A stretch of 64,000 nucleotides of DNA from positions 18,457-82,456 of the forward strand of contig NZ_BMSA01000036.1 in assembly GCF_014648915.1 (NCBI RefSeq). Direction: 5' to 3'. The first letter of the stretch is position 1. Each line of letters starts with the position of its first letter. Below are positions 37,847 through 46,912 of this stretch, in pieces. The stretch is from Streptomyces phaeofaciens. GTDB lineage: Bacteria; Actinomycetota; Actinomycetes; Streptomycetales; Streptomycetaceae. The position numbers and the translations under genes are program-made. Under the pieces are notes generated by a model. The model was not told the DNA's origin. It made no database searches and was given only the letters and a program-made list of their open reading frames with translations.

Positions 37847-40447
37847 TCACGGGGCACCTCCCGACTCCGGCGTCCCCGGCGGGGGCTCGGGCTGAATCAG
37901 GACCATGGGGTCGTTGCCCTTCAGCTGCTGCCAGACGCCGACCAGCGCGACCGCCTGGGCCACGAAGAACGCCAGTTGCACCGACGCCGTGCGGAGTTGG
38001 TAGACGGACAGCAGCAGGGCCGCCTTGGTGGGCCAGTAGTGGCCCTCCCGGCGGAACGTATCGATGTCCATGACAACACCGGTCGAGGTGAGCACGAGCA
38101 GGGTCAGGGCAACGTCCAGCGCCAGGGTGCCGATGGGCTCGCCCGCGATCGTGCTCAGCACCCAGTGGACGGCGACCGGAGCGGCGTACACGAGGGAGAG
38201 GCCCAGGGCCTTCGCGGGGCCACGGCGGCCCGGCAGCACCCGCCACAGCGCACCGAGGGTGAAGCCGAGTACGCCCCCGACGACCTCCCATGTGACGACG
38301 TAGTCGACCAGGTTGACGACGCCGAACTGGGATCGGGCCGTGTCACCCCAGAGCGGCCCGCGGACGTTGTCCGCCCAGAACGCGACAGCGGTGGCGGGCA
38401 GGGACAGCAGCACCGCGAACAGGGCGGCTCGGCGGCCGTTGTTCCACCAGGTGTCGCAGGGCCCCCATGCCAGGGTGAGATCCACCGCGTCGACGGAGTC
38501 CGGGAGCTTCTTGCCGGCGTGCCCGGAGGTGGTGTCGCCGGGATTCCACCGGTGTATCGCGTCGAGTCGGTCCTCCAGCTGGGCACGCTCGCTGTCCTGG
38601 TCACCCTGTTCCAGGCGGCGCAGCTGGGAGTGCAGGTCGCGGTACTGCCGCGCCGAGTCGATCAGCCAGCTCCGGTCCGACTCCCGGATCACCTCGCGCA
38701 GCGAGGGTTCGTTCTCCCCGAACGTCCTGGACAGCACGGCGCGACGGCGCCCCACCGCGAGGAGGAGAAGGCCGACCAGGAAGAGGGGCAGGAGGTTCAC
38801 CATCCAGACCGGCGCACCGGCGTACCCGCCCGGCGTCGGGAGGATCTGGGCCACGAGGAGCAAGGAGAGGGCGAACAGCTCCGTCCTCCCGGGGCTGACC
38901 GTCGCGGCGCCCGGGGCGGCGGACCGGGCGGACAGAACGGCCAGGAGCACACCGATCACGCCGTACCAGCCGCAGATGTTGGGGTGGAACCAGTCGGCCC
39001 AGTTCGAGGGAAACCAGGCCAGGTCGTTGTAGAGGTGCGCAAGACGCCGGTCGCGGTACGACGGATCGTGGGCGCTCAGCCAGTTCTCCTGTGCCCAGAC
39101 GCCCTGTGAGGATGCGAGACCGAGTCCCACGACGAGAAGCGCGACGGCGGCACAGACGATCAGCGCCCACCAGGGGAATCGCCCTCGCGGCGGGACTCCC
39201 GCGACCGGAGCGCGTACGGCCTCGCGCAGCCGTCGCAGGGACGCGAGAGTACCGACCAGCCAGACGAAGGCCACACACCAGCAGGCGAGCGCGATCCACA
39301 CCATCCCGTGCGCCTGCCGGAGTCGCTCGACGTCGGCGGTGTTGTCCTCGTAGAGCCAGAAGCCCGTCGGCAGACCGAAGCGCTCCGGAGCGACGGCGAC
39401 CAGGAGCGTGTACGCCGTGGCGATCAGGACGGTCACCCACGCTTCGGGGCGGGGACGGCCGAACAGGCACAGCGCCGCCCCGCCGCACACGGCCAGCACG
39501 AAGTGAACGGCGACACGGTGATCCGGCCACCAGGCGAACACCCCGATGTCTCCCAAGACCCTGGGGAGTTGGTCATCGACCTCGAAGACGAGCGCCGCGA
39601 CGGCGGTGATCCAGGCCCACAGCAGCAGATTGCGCCGTGTGGCCTCCTCGGCCGGCGTCTGCACCAGGGCTGCCGGCGCCGGAGACAGTCTGCGCACCAG
39701 CCTGAGCAGACCCACCAGCACCAAGCCACTCCAGAGCAGCCATACCGCCGACCCCGCCAGATAGCGGAAGCCATCACCCCACCGCACGGCCAGGGCCTTG
39801 GTGGCCGGCGGCTGGATCCCCACCCGCACATCGACGGCGGGACCACCGGCCTTCGGCCGGTCCCACGTCAGACGCGTGGTCGAGCCCGTGGTCGGCATCG
39901 GGGTCATGCTGCGCGCGGCGCGTCCGCCGAGATCGATCGTGACCTTCTGCCACCACGCCTGGTCCAAGGAGGGCGGGCGGAGCAGGATCAGCCTCCAGAA
40001 CCGCTCGCCAGGGCTGATGCGCCAGACTCCGAAGTCGCGGTCCCGCCGGTCGTCGACGTGTGTCACCGCGAAGTAGTCGACCGTGATCCACTTTTCGGTG
40101 ACGACGACGGCAGGCGGTCCCGGCCGCCATTCCGTGTCCCTCTGCGTCTGGGACGCGGCGGGATCGCGCAGGAGGCAGCGCATGGCCTTGCGGTAGCGCT
40201 CGCTGTCGCCGTTGAGCAGCAGATCCGGGGCGAGTCCCCACGTCTTGGGGACGCGCACGACCAACCGGGACTCGGCTCTGGTGGTCGCCTCGCCGTCGTG
40301 CTTCAGCGAAACCGAGACGCTGACCCTCGCGGCCTTCAGCTGTGTCGCGAGACAGACGTCGTCCGCCGCGTGGGCGGTCGACCCCGGACCGAGTGAGGAC
40401 AGCGCCAACAGACCGGTCAGCACCATCAGGAACAACAGTTTCCGCAT
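37847..40447 (-). CDS. large multi-spanning membrane protein (DUF6185-like)
   Basis: This protein of about 866 residues has a signal peptide (LLFLMVLTGLLALSSLGPG). An extracytoplasmic beta-rich domain of about 200 residues follows (VVRVPKTWGLAPDLLLNGD). The remainder has at least ten transmembrane helices, interrupted near residues 590-660 by a soluble charged segment (FGENEPSLREVIRESDRSWL, RRLEQGDQDSERAQLEDRLD). I believe this is DUF6185, from memory. ATG 40447 was preferred for a compact signal peptide; ATG 40471 is possible. The function is unknown. Confidence 0.8.
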   Translation of the reverse strand: MRKLLFLMVLTGLLALSSLGPGSTAHAADDVCLATQLKAARVSVSVSLKHDGEATTRAESRLVVRVPKTWGLAPDLLLNGDSERYRKAMRCLLRDPAASQTQRDTEWRPGPPAVVVTEKWITVDYFAVTHVDDRRDRDFGVWRISPGERFWRLILLRPPSLDQAWWQKVTIDLGGRAARSMTPMPTTGSTTRLTWDRPKAGGPAVDVRVGIQPPATKALAVRWGDGFRYLAGSAVWLLWSGLVLVGLLRLVRRLSPAPAALVQTPAEEATRRNLLLWAWITAVAALVFEVDDQLPRVLGDIGVFAWWPDHRVAVHFVLAVCGGAALCLFGRPRPEAWVTVLIATAYTLLVAVAPERFGLPTGFWLYEDNTADVERLRQAHGMVWIALACWCVAFVWLVGTLASLRRLREAVRAPVAGVPPRGRFPWWALIVCAAVALLVVGLGLASSQGVWAQENWLSAHDPSYRDRRLAHLYNDLAWFPSNWADWFHPNICGWYGVIGVLLAVLSARSAAPGAATVSPGRTELFALSLLLVAQILPTPGGYAGAPVWMVNLLPLFLVGLLLLAVGRRRAVLSRTFGENEPSLREVIRESDRSWLIDSARQYRDLHSQLRRLEQGDQDSERAQLEDRLDAIHRWNPGDTTSGHAGKKLPDSVDAVDLTLAWGPCDTWWNNGRRAALFAVLLSLPATAVAFWADNVRGPLWGDTARSQFGVVNLVDYVVTWEVVGGVLGFTLGALWRVLPGRRGPAKALGLSLVYAAPVAVHWVLSTIAGEPIGTLALDVALTLLVLTSTGVVMDIDTFRREGHYWPTKAALLLSVYQLRTASVQLAFFVAQAVALVGVWQQLKGNDPMVLIQPEPPPGTPESGGAP

Positions 40448-40602
40448 ACCCCCGCACCCCCCTGCGGGCATATTCCCCTCTTGGCCCACGATCGATCACC
40501 GAACGGCAGATTGGCGTTGCGATTCCCGGGTGCGGATCCTTGGGCTTGTTGTGAACGCGCGCGGTAGGGGTGCGGGCGGAGTCCTGATGGGGCCGCGGCT
40601 GG

Positions 40603-41094
40603 TCAGAGGTCGTAGTCGCCGCGGCCGAAGCCCATCGTGTGGGGGCGTCCCTCCAGCAGGAGCAGTGCAAGGGCGACGACCGGGTCGAGCGCGGCGTCGC
40701 TGTGCGTGTCGAAGACGCGGGCGCCGCCGTTGCGTCCGAACCGCTCGCGGACCCGTAGGACGGTGCGCTCGCCGGCGCTCACCGTGAAAAGCAGCTTCGG
40801 CCAGAGCCGTCGGCGGTGGACGCGGTACTCCTTCGACCACAGCCGCACGGTGTTCCCCAGTCTCTCGCCCACCTGCTGCCTCTGTGGCCTGTCGGCGTAC
40901 AGCAGCGCTTGGCCGCTGCTGAAGTCGACCTGCAGCCGGGGACCGCCGTTCACCGCCGGATCCGAGCCGCGCGAGATGGCCTGCCGCTGGTAGCCGACCT
41001 GCATCGCGACCACCGACTCCGTTTCGCCGGTGATCCGCAGTGTCGTGGTCAGCCTGTTCATCTCGGCCCGGCCCGGCCGCAGTTCATCCATCAT
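40603..41094 (-). CDS. hypothetical protein
   Basis: This 163-residue soluble protein starts MMDELRPGRAEMNRL. It contains beta-rich stretches (TTTLRITGETESVVAMQVGY, LQVDFSSGQALLY, EYRVHRRRLWPKLLFTV, DTHSDAALDPVVALALLLLE). The pattern of short strands followed by a final hydrophobic helix recalls tubby/LURP-one-like proteins, but this is only a suggestion. There is no strong ribosome site. Codon use is normal for the region. Confidence 0.65.
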   Translation of the reverse strand: MMDELRPGRAEMNRLTTTLRITGETESVVAMQVGYQRQAISRGSDPAVNGGPRLQVDFSSGQALLYADRPQRQQVGERLGNTVRLWSKEYRVHRRRLWPKLLFTVSAGERTVLRVRERFGRNGGARVFDTHSDAALDPVVALALLLLEGRPHTMGFGRGDYDL

Positions 41095-41474
41095 GAGTGC
41101 CGCGCTTCCGCCAGCGGACGGGGACTGTGCTTCGCTGCGGACGATACGGCAGTCCCCACCGCCACCCCGCGGCCGGCCCGGCCGACAGGATCTGGCCGGA
41201 CACGTCAACGACCCGGGCGCCTCGCACGTCGCGCACACCCGCAGGATCTGACCGAACCACCTGGGGATCGGTCCACGTCTCGTGAGGCTGCGGGATCAGC
41301 GTCCGGGTCAAGCCCTGGGCGGCGTCGTGGACCAGCACGGAACCGCGCGACGCCGGGCGTCGCCACCGCTGAAATCGTCCCTTTACGGCCAACTCATCGA
41401 GCGCCCCGAGACCCACATGGCATGATCCACCTGGCCAGTCGTACTGGCTGCCGCCGGGGAGAAGGGGCACGGCA
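41095..41474. other. intergenic region between divergent hypothetical genes
   Basis: These 380 bases contain no recognised gene. They should contain the promoters of the two flanking divergent genes. Confidence 0.45.
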
Positions 41475-41888
41475 ATGGACGAGGACGAGTGTCTTCACCG
41501 CTACGGTCTGCACCCTGTCGGCGTGGGCCTCGAAGAGGTCCGCGGGCTGCTCAGAGCACATATCCAGCGGGAGCGGCAGGCTCAGGGTGGAGGTGACACC
41601 GAGCTGATGAAGCTGTGCTGCGTCCAGCTGTTCAATGCCGGCAGTCTCGACGATGTCCTGCTCATCTGGAAGGCCAAGTCAGCCAGCATGGACGCCGGCT
41701 GCTCGATCGACATCCAGTTGCTGTGCGGAAGCGGACTGGGCGCAACCAAGGCACACCTGTCGTCTCAGCGTCTGCCCGAAGCCGAAGCAGCGCTCCGGCG
41801 ACTGCTCGACTGTGAAAAGGCCGGCGACTTCGAGGACTTCTCCGCCGAAGAACACTCCGCCCAGTACGCCGCTTACTACACGCCATGA
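41475..41888 (+). CDS. hypothetical protein
   Basis: This 137-residue acidic, Cys-containing soluble protein includes DEDECLHRYGLHPVGVGL, ELMKLCCVQLFNAGSLDDVL, LIWKAKSASMDAGCSIDIQL and CEKAGDFEDFSAEEHSAQY. It is mostly helical and TPR-like in feel. Similar small proteins are common in streptomycetes, without known function. GAGAAGGGG precedes the ATG. Confidence 0.75.
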   Translation: MDEDECLHRYGLHPVGVGLEEVRGLLRAHIQRERQAQGGGDTELMKLCCVQLFNAGSLDDVLLIWKAKSASMDAGCSIDIQLLCGSGLGATKAHLSSQRLPEAEAALRRLLDCEKAGDFEDFSAEEHSAQYAAYYTP

Positions 41889-42196
41889 GGGATCCTGTCG
41901 AGCTTCCGCCCCCACCCACGCGCCACCACCATGCCGGAACCGCACGAGACGCTCTCGACGACCGCCCGAAAGCCTGACGCCGGGCGCTCTGGAGGATGCT
42001 CCGAGACGCACCACTCCTCGCGGAACGTCACGGTCACGGGATCTGACGCAGCATGGGAGTCACTGCTTGCGGGGGCCTCGCGACCTACCGTTCCCGGTCG
42101 GCCGAAAGACCCGCCGCTCGTCGTGGGGGTGACGGTGGTCGGCGTCTCGGCACAGCGAGTCCCGCCCCGGCGTACGGGGCGGGGCACCGCGTGGCT
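41889..42196. other. intergenic region without recognised gene
   Basis: These 308 bases lie between the hypothetical gene and the end of the toxin-like gene. Nothing was recognised. Confidence 0.45.
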
Positions 42197-42574
42197 TCAG
42201 GTGGCGGTGGGCCAGCTTCGCAGCAGGGCGGCGATCTTCCCGGCGGTACAGGCGGGGTCGAGGAGCAGGTCCTTGAGAGCGACGGCGTCCTCGCGGGCGG
42301 GCTTGACGGGAATGCCCGCGGCTTCGAGGTACATGACGCCGGTCGCCGCCGCGACGGCCATGTTGGAGCGCTCCAGCCAGCGGCACCGGCCCAGCGTGTG
42401 CACCAGGGCAGCGGCCTTGGCATAGGGGCCCTCGTAGACGGGCTGCTCGAACAGTTCCGCGCGGTGGCGGGCGACCGCCGACACGGGCACACCGTAGTCG
42501 TCGGGGGCCGGATCGTCCGCTCCGGCGGCCTCGGCGACCTGCAGGATCCAGGGAACGTCGATGTGCAGGTTCAT
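42197..42574 (-). CDS. Fic/Doc-like toxin component
   Basis: This 125-residue protein resembles Doc-type toxins: LHIDVPWILQVAE, YGVPVSAVARHRAELFEQPVYEG and PYAKAAALVHTLGRC, followed by NMAVAAATGVMYLEAAG. In active Fic/Doc proteins the H-P-F-x-D/E-G-N-K/G-R loop follows this helix. Here it reads RWLERSN, so the canonical phosphate-transfer motif is absent although the fold seems kept. ATG 42574 overlaps the antitoxin stop by one base. Together with the upstream RHH gene it forms a type II toxin-antitoxin module. Confidence 0.78.
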   Translation of the reverse strand: MNLHIDVPWILQVAEAAGADDPAPDDYGVPVSAVARHRAELFEQPVYEGPYAKAAALVHTLGRCRWLERSNMAVAAATGVMYLEAAGIPVKPAREDAVALKDLLLDPACTAGKIAALLRSWPTAT

Positions 42575-42813
42575 CAGGCAGCGCGCGACCCTTGCGGCGC
42601 CTGCTGGGCGTCCTCGGCGTCATCGAAGACCGACTGGTGCTCGGCCAGGAAACGGGCTGCCGCGTCCACCGCGCGGACACGCAGGCCGCTGGCGTCGTCC
42701 TGCACGAGCCGGGCGAGGTAGTCCCCGATGCTCAGCCCGAGGTCGGCGGCACGCTTCCTCGCGAGCTCCGCCACGTCCTCGTCCACCCGTGCGCCCAGCT
42801 GTGTCTTCGCCAT
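42574..42813 (-). CDS. ribbon-helix-helix antitoxin
   Basis: This 79-residue protein starts MAKTQLGARVDEDVAELAR, then RAADLGLSIGDYLARLV, a clear RHH/Arc-type DNA-binding domain. The C-terminal tail (FLAEHQSVFDDAEDAQQA) would neutralise the toxin. The frame is open upstream, but the ATG at 42813 matches the domain start and sits 8 bases after a perfect palindrome. Confidence 0.83.
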   Translation of the reverse strand: MAKTQLGARVDEDVAELARKRAADLGLSIGDYLARLVQDDASGLRVRAVDAAARFLAEHQSVFDDAEDAQQAPQGSRAA

Positions 42814-42821
42814 ACACGCAT

Positions 42822-42837
42822 GGTAACAGCTGTTACC
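42822..42837. promoter_or_regulatory. palindromic operator of the toxin-antitoxin operon
   Basis: GGTAACAGCTGTTACC is a perfect 16-base palindrome immediately upstream of the antitoxin start codon. This is the expected place for RHH autorepression. Confidence 0.82.
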
Positions 42838-43089
42838 GCGAACGGAGACAGCAGGATAGGCGTCACTGTCCGTCCCGTCGCCCGTGAAGAACGCGGCAAC
42901 CAGGCGGGCGTGGCCGTCGGCGAGCCGGCGGGCGCGCTGTGCGGTTTTCGGGCTGCCGGTGACGTTGGAGACAGCGGCCCGGGAGCCGGAGTGTGAGCGG
43001 ACCGTGGGAGTCGACGACAACCGTGCGGGTGCGGTACGCGGCGATGGACCTCAGACACACGCCCTCTCCGCCCCCGTCGCGGTCATCGA

Positions 43090-43272
43090 GCCCACCCCAT
43101 CTCCTTCACCAGCAGCGATGGCAGCGACATGCCCCTGTGGGAGAACCTGCTCACGGGCTCCGGCAGGGTCCGGGTCGTCTCGGTCCAGGGAGTGGACGCC
43201 GCGCATCTGGTCCTGAACGACACCGACCCGACCGGCTGCCTGATCGTCCGGTCCTGCCCTGTCAGGGCTGGT
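43090..43272 (+). pseudogene. possible fragment of a pentapeptide-repeat-type protein
   Basis: The frame from 43129 reads MPLWENLLTGSGRVRVVSVQ, GVDAAHLVLNDTDPTGCLI. This resembles the segment between pentapeptide blocks in large streptomycete pentapeptide-repeat proteins. The rest of such a protein is absent and no ribosome site is present. Weak assignment. Confidence 0.35.
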
Positions 43273-43279
43273 TGGGAGG

Positions 43280-44203
43280 TCACCGCGTCTGCTTGCGGGT
43301 CTGCTTCACTTCCCGGTCGACGGCCCAGGCGTCGGCGACCGGGCCGAGGTGGCCGAGCTTGTCGGGGTTGATGACCGAGCGGATGGTCTGGATCCGCCCG
43401 TCGAGCACGTCGAGGGCGAGGATGTGGAGGACCCCGCCGTCGCGGTCACGGAAGAGCGCGCCCGGCTGGCCGTTGACCTGGTGCGGTTCGAACGTGATGC
43501 CGACCCGTGCCATCAGCGGGTAGACGGTGGCGAGCAGCCTGGCCACGTTCTCGGCGCCGGCGACGGCCCTGGCCAGTTGCGGGGCCTTGCCACCGCCGTC
43601 CCCGACGAGCTGGGCATCGGCCGACAGCAGACTCCGCAGTCCGTCCACGTCTCCCTGCGCCAGAGCCTCGAAGAACCGTCTGGCCAGCTCCTGCCTCTCC
43701 CGGCGGTCCGCTGCGAACCGGGGCCGTCCCTCGTTCATGTGGCGGCGTGCCCGTACGAGCAGCTGTCGGCACGCAGGCTCCGAGCGTCCCACCGCCTCGG
43801 CGATCTCGTCGAAGCCGAAGGCGAAGACCTCCCGCAGCACGAACACCGACCGCTCCAGCGGGCTGAGCCGCTCCAGGAGCAGCAGCGCCGCCATCGACAC
43901 CGAGTCGGCCAGCTCCGCCGCGCGGGCCGGGTCCCCGTACGGATCGTCCAGCAGCGGCTCGGGCAGCCACGGTCCGACGTACTCCTCCCGACGCACCCGT
44001 GCGGAGCGCAGCACGTCGATGGCGATCCGGGTCACCGTGGCCGACAGGAACGCCTTGACCGACACCGGCCGGGTGGTCGAGGCGTCGTAGCGGAGCCAGG
44101 TCTCCTGCACCGCGTCCTCCGCCTCGCCCACGCTGCCCAGGATCCGGTACGCGATCGAGAACAGCAGCGGCCGCAGCTCCTCGAACTCCTCGACCTTGCT
44201 CAC
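43280..44203 (-). CDS. sigJ: ECF41-type RNA polymerase sigma factor, SigJ-like
   Basis: This 307-residue protein has sigma2 (residues 8-75, LLFSIAYRILGSVGEAEDAVQ, ETWLRYD) and sigma4 (residues 105-160, LSPLERSVFVLREVFAFGF, EIAEAVGRSEPACRQLLVRA). A C-terminal SnoaL-like domain follows (FFEALAQGDVDGLRSLLSAD, then a VINPDKLGHL segment). ECF41 factors use this C-terminal domain instead of a separate anti-sigma. The adjacent carboxymuconolactone-decarboxylase gene is the classic ECF41 partner and has a matching promoter. No ECF41-type promoter was seen directly before this gene. Confidence 0.93.
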   Translation of the reverse strand: MSKVEEFEELRPLLFSIAYRILGSVGEAEDAVQETWLRYDASTTRPVSVKAFLSATVTRIAIDVLRSARVRREEYVGPWLPEPLLDDPYGDPARAAELADSVSMAALLLLERLSPLERSVFVLREVFAFGFDEIAEAVGRSEPACRQLLVRARRHMNEGRPRFAADRRERQELARRFFEALAQGDVDGLRSLLSADAQLVGDGGGKAPQLARAVAGAENVARLLATVYPLMARVGITFEPHQVNGQPGALFRDRDGGVLHILALDVLDGRIQTIRSVINPDKLGHLGPVADAWAVDREVKQTRKQTR

Positions 44204-44377
44204 GCCGACTCCCCCTTGCGGTCTGAATGCCCGGCCGGACCCGCGCCGACGAGGCGCCTTTCGAAGATCATCCGATGTGTGAGCGGAGCGGACAACGCTC
44301 GCACCGCGACCGGCCCGACGGCCTTGGCCATGGCGTCCCGGCCCCAGGCCCGACCCGGGCCGGGCAGCGGGGGCGGT

Positions 44378-44851
44378 TCAGTGGAACTGGCCGACCTGGT
44401 ATTCGCCGGCCGGCTGCTGGGTGATGATGTTCAGCCGGTTCACCGCGTTCATGAACGAGACCAGCAGTACGAGGGCCGTGAGCTGCTCCTCGTCGTAGTG
44501 CCGGGCGGCGCGCTCCCACACCTCGTCACTGACCCCGGTGGCGGCGTCCGCGACCCGGGTCCCCTGCTCCGCCAGAGCGAGCGCGGCGCGTTCAGCCTCG
44601 GTGAACACCGTTGCTTCCCGCCAGGCCGCGATCAGGTTCAGCCGCACCGGGCTCTCCCCGGCCGCGGCGGCTTCCTTGGTGTGCATGTCGATGCAGACCG
44701 CGCAACCGTTGATCTGGCTCACGCGCAGCGCCACCAACTCCTGCGTCGTGGCCGACAGCGGCAAGGCCTTCAGCTCCCGGCCGGCCGACATGAGGTACTT
44801 GAGGGCCTTGCCGGCGGTCGGGTTGGCGAAGTAGTTCAGTCGCGCGTCCAT
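44378..44851 (-). CDS. carboxymuconolactone decarboxylase/AhpD-like peroxidase family protein
   Basis: This 157-residue protein has the AhpD-type active site ALRVSQINGCAVCIDMHTKEA (C-A-V-C and His, about residues 45-60). It ends with LVSFMNAVNRLNII. It probably acts as a thiol-dependent peroxidase or disulfide reductase in redox stress. GGAGGAG lies 7 bases before ATG 44851. A TGTCACA-N16-CGTC promoter upstream makes it the likely main target of the sigma factor encoded 175 bases downstream. Confidence 0.93.
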   Translation of the reverse strand: MDARLNYFANPTAGKALKYLMSAGRELKALPLSATTQELVALRVSQINGCAVCIDMHTKEAAAAGESPVRLNLIAAWREATVFTEAERAALALAEQGTRVADAATGVSDEVWERAARHYDEEQLTALVLLVSFMNAVNRLNIITQQPAGEYQVGQFH

Positions 44852-44890
44852 CGTGTGCTCCTCCACGTTCGTCGATGCCTTCACTCCCGA

Positions 44891-44917
44891 GACGAGGCGG
44901 CCCTCACGCCTGTGACA
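44891..44917 (-). promoter_or_regulatory. ECF41-type promoter
   Basis: On the minus strand TGTCACA (44917-44911) is followed after 16 bases by CGTC (44894-44891). This is the known ECF41 recognition pattern (-35 TGTCACA, -10 CGTC). It lies about 40 bases before the decarboxylase-family start codon. Confidence 0.8.
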
Positions 44918-45405
44918 TGGCGCGGTGTGACCCATGTCTCTCCGCTGCCAGGGTTCGGGCATGTCACAGGCCGAGTCACTGCCTCGTCCCGGGCGCGGAA
45001 GCCCTCGATCAGGAAGTTGATGTGAACGACGCGCCGTGGATCGTCGCCGGAGTATTCGCCGCCGTCCGCCTGGTGGGCAGCTCCAAGATGTTCGTGCCGA
45101 GCGGCCCACCGATACCGGGCATACGACGATGTCGCCGGGGGACGGTACGACAGGGTGTAGGCGTCCGCCGGCATGACCGGGTCACGGACCTCCACGGGCC
45201 GCCCGCCGATGACGGTCTCGCGGCGTAACCCGTCCGGCCTTCGCGCCGTGCAGGTGGTGCGGCACCGTGCCAGCCTGATCTCGACGGGCGTGCGTTCGGG
45301 CTCGCGCCGTTGCCGGAGCCGTTCCGCCCGCCGGTGAGCCGCTCGCAGCCGTATGGGCCGCTCCGGATCGCCGGGGTCTGCGGCCCTGATAACGGAGAGG
45401 TCCCC
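44918..45405. other. intergenic region, possible gene debris
   Basis: Short stretches on either strand show GC3 bias (for example minus-strand RPVEVRDPVMPADAYTLSYR) but change frame and match no recognised family. Confidence 0.35.
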
Positions 45406-46359
45406 ATGCGACACCTCAAGCGCTGTCCTGCCCCCGTGCGACGTGCCGTGACGGGCGGGTCGGACCGGTTCGTGCTCCGGCGTCCGCGCCGCCGGTGGCC
45501 GAACCGGCTGCGGGCCTTGGGCGCTGCCTTCCTGCTCACGACGGCGGGCGTGCTGTTCGCGGCGGCACCCGCGCATGCCTCCTCGTCCATCAGCGTCTCC
45601 TCCTCCACCGTCGCCGCCGGCGACACCTTCACGATCAGCTTCACCGGCACCTCGGATTTCGCCCGCCGTGACGCCGGCTTCAACTTCTACGCGGGTGCGA
45701 ACCCCCCGGCCCTGGGCACGCTCGACACGTTCACCACCATCGAGTCGTGCACCGGCAACACCGGCCCCTGCGTCAACCAGCCCTCCCTGGGTCCACGGGT
45801 GCCGCTCGGCGACCTGAACGCCGGCGACCCGTTCAGCGGCTCGATCACCCTGCGCATCAACCCCGGCACCCCGGCAGGCACGTTCCTCCTGCGCTACCAG
45901 CTCTTCAGCACCCCCGACGGTGGTGAAGCCACAGAGAACGGCCCCATCATCTCGGTCACCGTGCCGCCCTCGGCCGACCTCGGCGTGAGCCTGACCGCTC
46001 GGCCGCATCTGGGCCTCCTGGTGCCCTACCTGTCCTACACCGCCACCCTCCGCAACACCGGCCCCAGTGCGGTCACTTCGGCCACCCTGACTGCGGTTCT
46101 GCCCGCCGGGAGGACCGCGACCCGTCTGTCGCCCGGCTGCACCTCCAGCCCCGGCAGCGTGACCTGCACGTACGGGGCCATCGCCGACGGCGGCAACGCC
46201 GTGTCCACGTTCCGGCTGCCGATGAGCGTCCTCGCCCTGGGCAGGGTCGACGTCACCGCCACCCGGACCGCCTCCGCCCCCGGCGATCCGAACGCGGCCA
46301 ACGACAGCGCCAGTGCCGGCTGCCGCGTCATCTCCGTCTTCCTCGCCACCTGCCCCTGA
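45406..46359 (+). CDS. secreted DUF11-type repeat protein
   Basis: This 317-residue exported protein has a long basic N-region followed by a hydrophobic core and an APAHA cleavage region (residues 40-62). The mature part has two Ig-like domains: the first starts SISVSSSTVAAGDTFTISF, and the second is a DUF11 repeat (DLGVSLTARPHLGLLVPYLS, TATLRNTGPSAVTSATLTAV, LPAGRTATRLSPGC). It ends in a Cys pair (AGCRVISVFLATCP). It lacks LPXTG, so it is probably released or loosely attached. GGAGAGG precedes the ATG by 5 bases. Confidence 0.87.
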   Translation: MRHLKRCPAPVRRAVTGGSDRFVLRRPRRRWPNRLRALGAAFLLTTAGVLFAAAPAHASSSISVSSSTVAAGDTFTISFTGTSDFARRDAGFNFYAGANPPALGTLDTFTTIESCTGNTGPCVNQPSLGPRVPLGDLNAGDPFSGSITLRINPGTPAGTFLLRYQLFSTPDGGEATENGPIISVTVPPSADLGVSLTARPHLGLLVPYLSYTATLRNTGPSAVTSATLTAVLPAGRTATRLSPGCTSSPGSVTCTYGAIADGGNAVSTFRLPMSVLALGRVDVTATRTASAPGDPNAANDSASAGCRVISVFLATCP

Positions 46360-46373
46360 CCCCCACCCACAAC

Positions 46374-46402
46374 GGGGCGGCCCCTGTACACCGGGCCGCC
46401 CC
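46374..46402 (+). terminator. terminator hairpin after the DUF11 protein gene
   Basis: GGGGCGGCCC and GGGCCGCCCC pair perfectly around a 9-base loop, starting 15 bases after the stop codon. Confidence 0.8.
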
Positions 46403-46912
46403 GGGGTCGCGTCAACCGGCCGCACGGTCGGCCTGCGGCCGGTCGGTGCCGGCCAGCCGTGCCCGCAGTGGTTGTTCGACGGGGCGTTCACCGTGGTGGT
46501 GTCGATGTTGGCCGGGCCGGGCCGTCGGCGGCGAGCAGGACGCCTTCGGGCGTGACGACGGTCGCCACGGCCGTAAGGGTCGCGGTCTGGGGCCGGCCCG
46601 CCACTACTGACATGGGAGACCGGCCGGCCACGGCGGACGGACCGCACGAGATGCCGACCCTGCTCGGGGAGGAGCTGGTGCGACGGCTGTGCGAGACCGT
46701 CGGCCTGGGGCTGGACCCCCGACGGACTACCGGAGGCCTTGTCCGGGTCTTCACGTCAACCCCCGGTCTCAGTTGGCGCACGTCAACCCCCGGTCTCAGT
46801 TGGCGATTGGCGCTCTTGCCTGGGCCGCATGAGCCAGCTGATGGCACCGCGAACGAGGCACGATTCCCGGACCCCTCGCGGAAGCGGTCGTGGACGGTCG
46901 AAGTACTACGCG
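46403..46912. other. intergenic region with a 27-bp direct repeat
   Basis: No supported gene. CACGTCAACCCCCGGTCTCA and the following TTGGCG occur twice in tandem (46752-46778 and 46779-46805). Confidence 0.5.
46752..46805. repeat. two tandem 27-bp direct repeats
   Basis: Two exact 27-base copies, head to tail. Multiple short terminal repeats are characteristic of IS21-type element ends. No transposase gene remains nearby. Confidence 0.8.

Noticed and set aside
44918..45405. Minus-strand coding sequence (EVRDPVMPADAYTLSYR and onwards)
   Set aside because: Codon bias is fair only in part, there is no start signal and no family is recognised. Kept as possible debris only.
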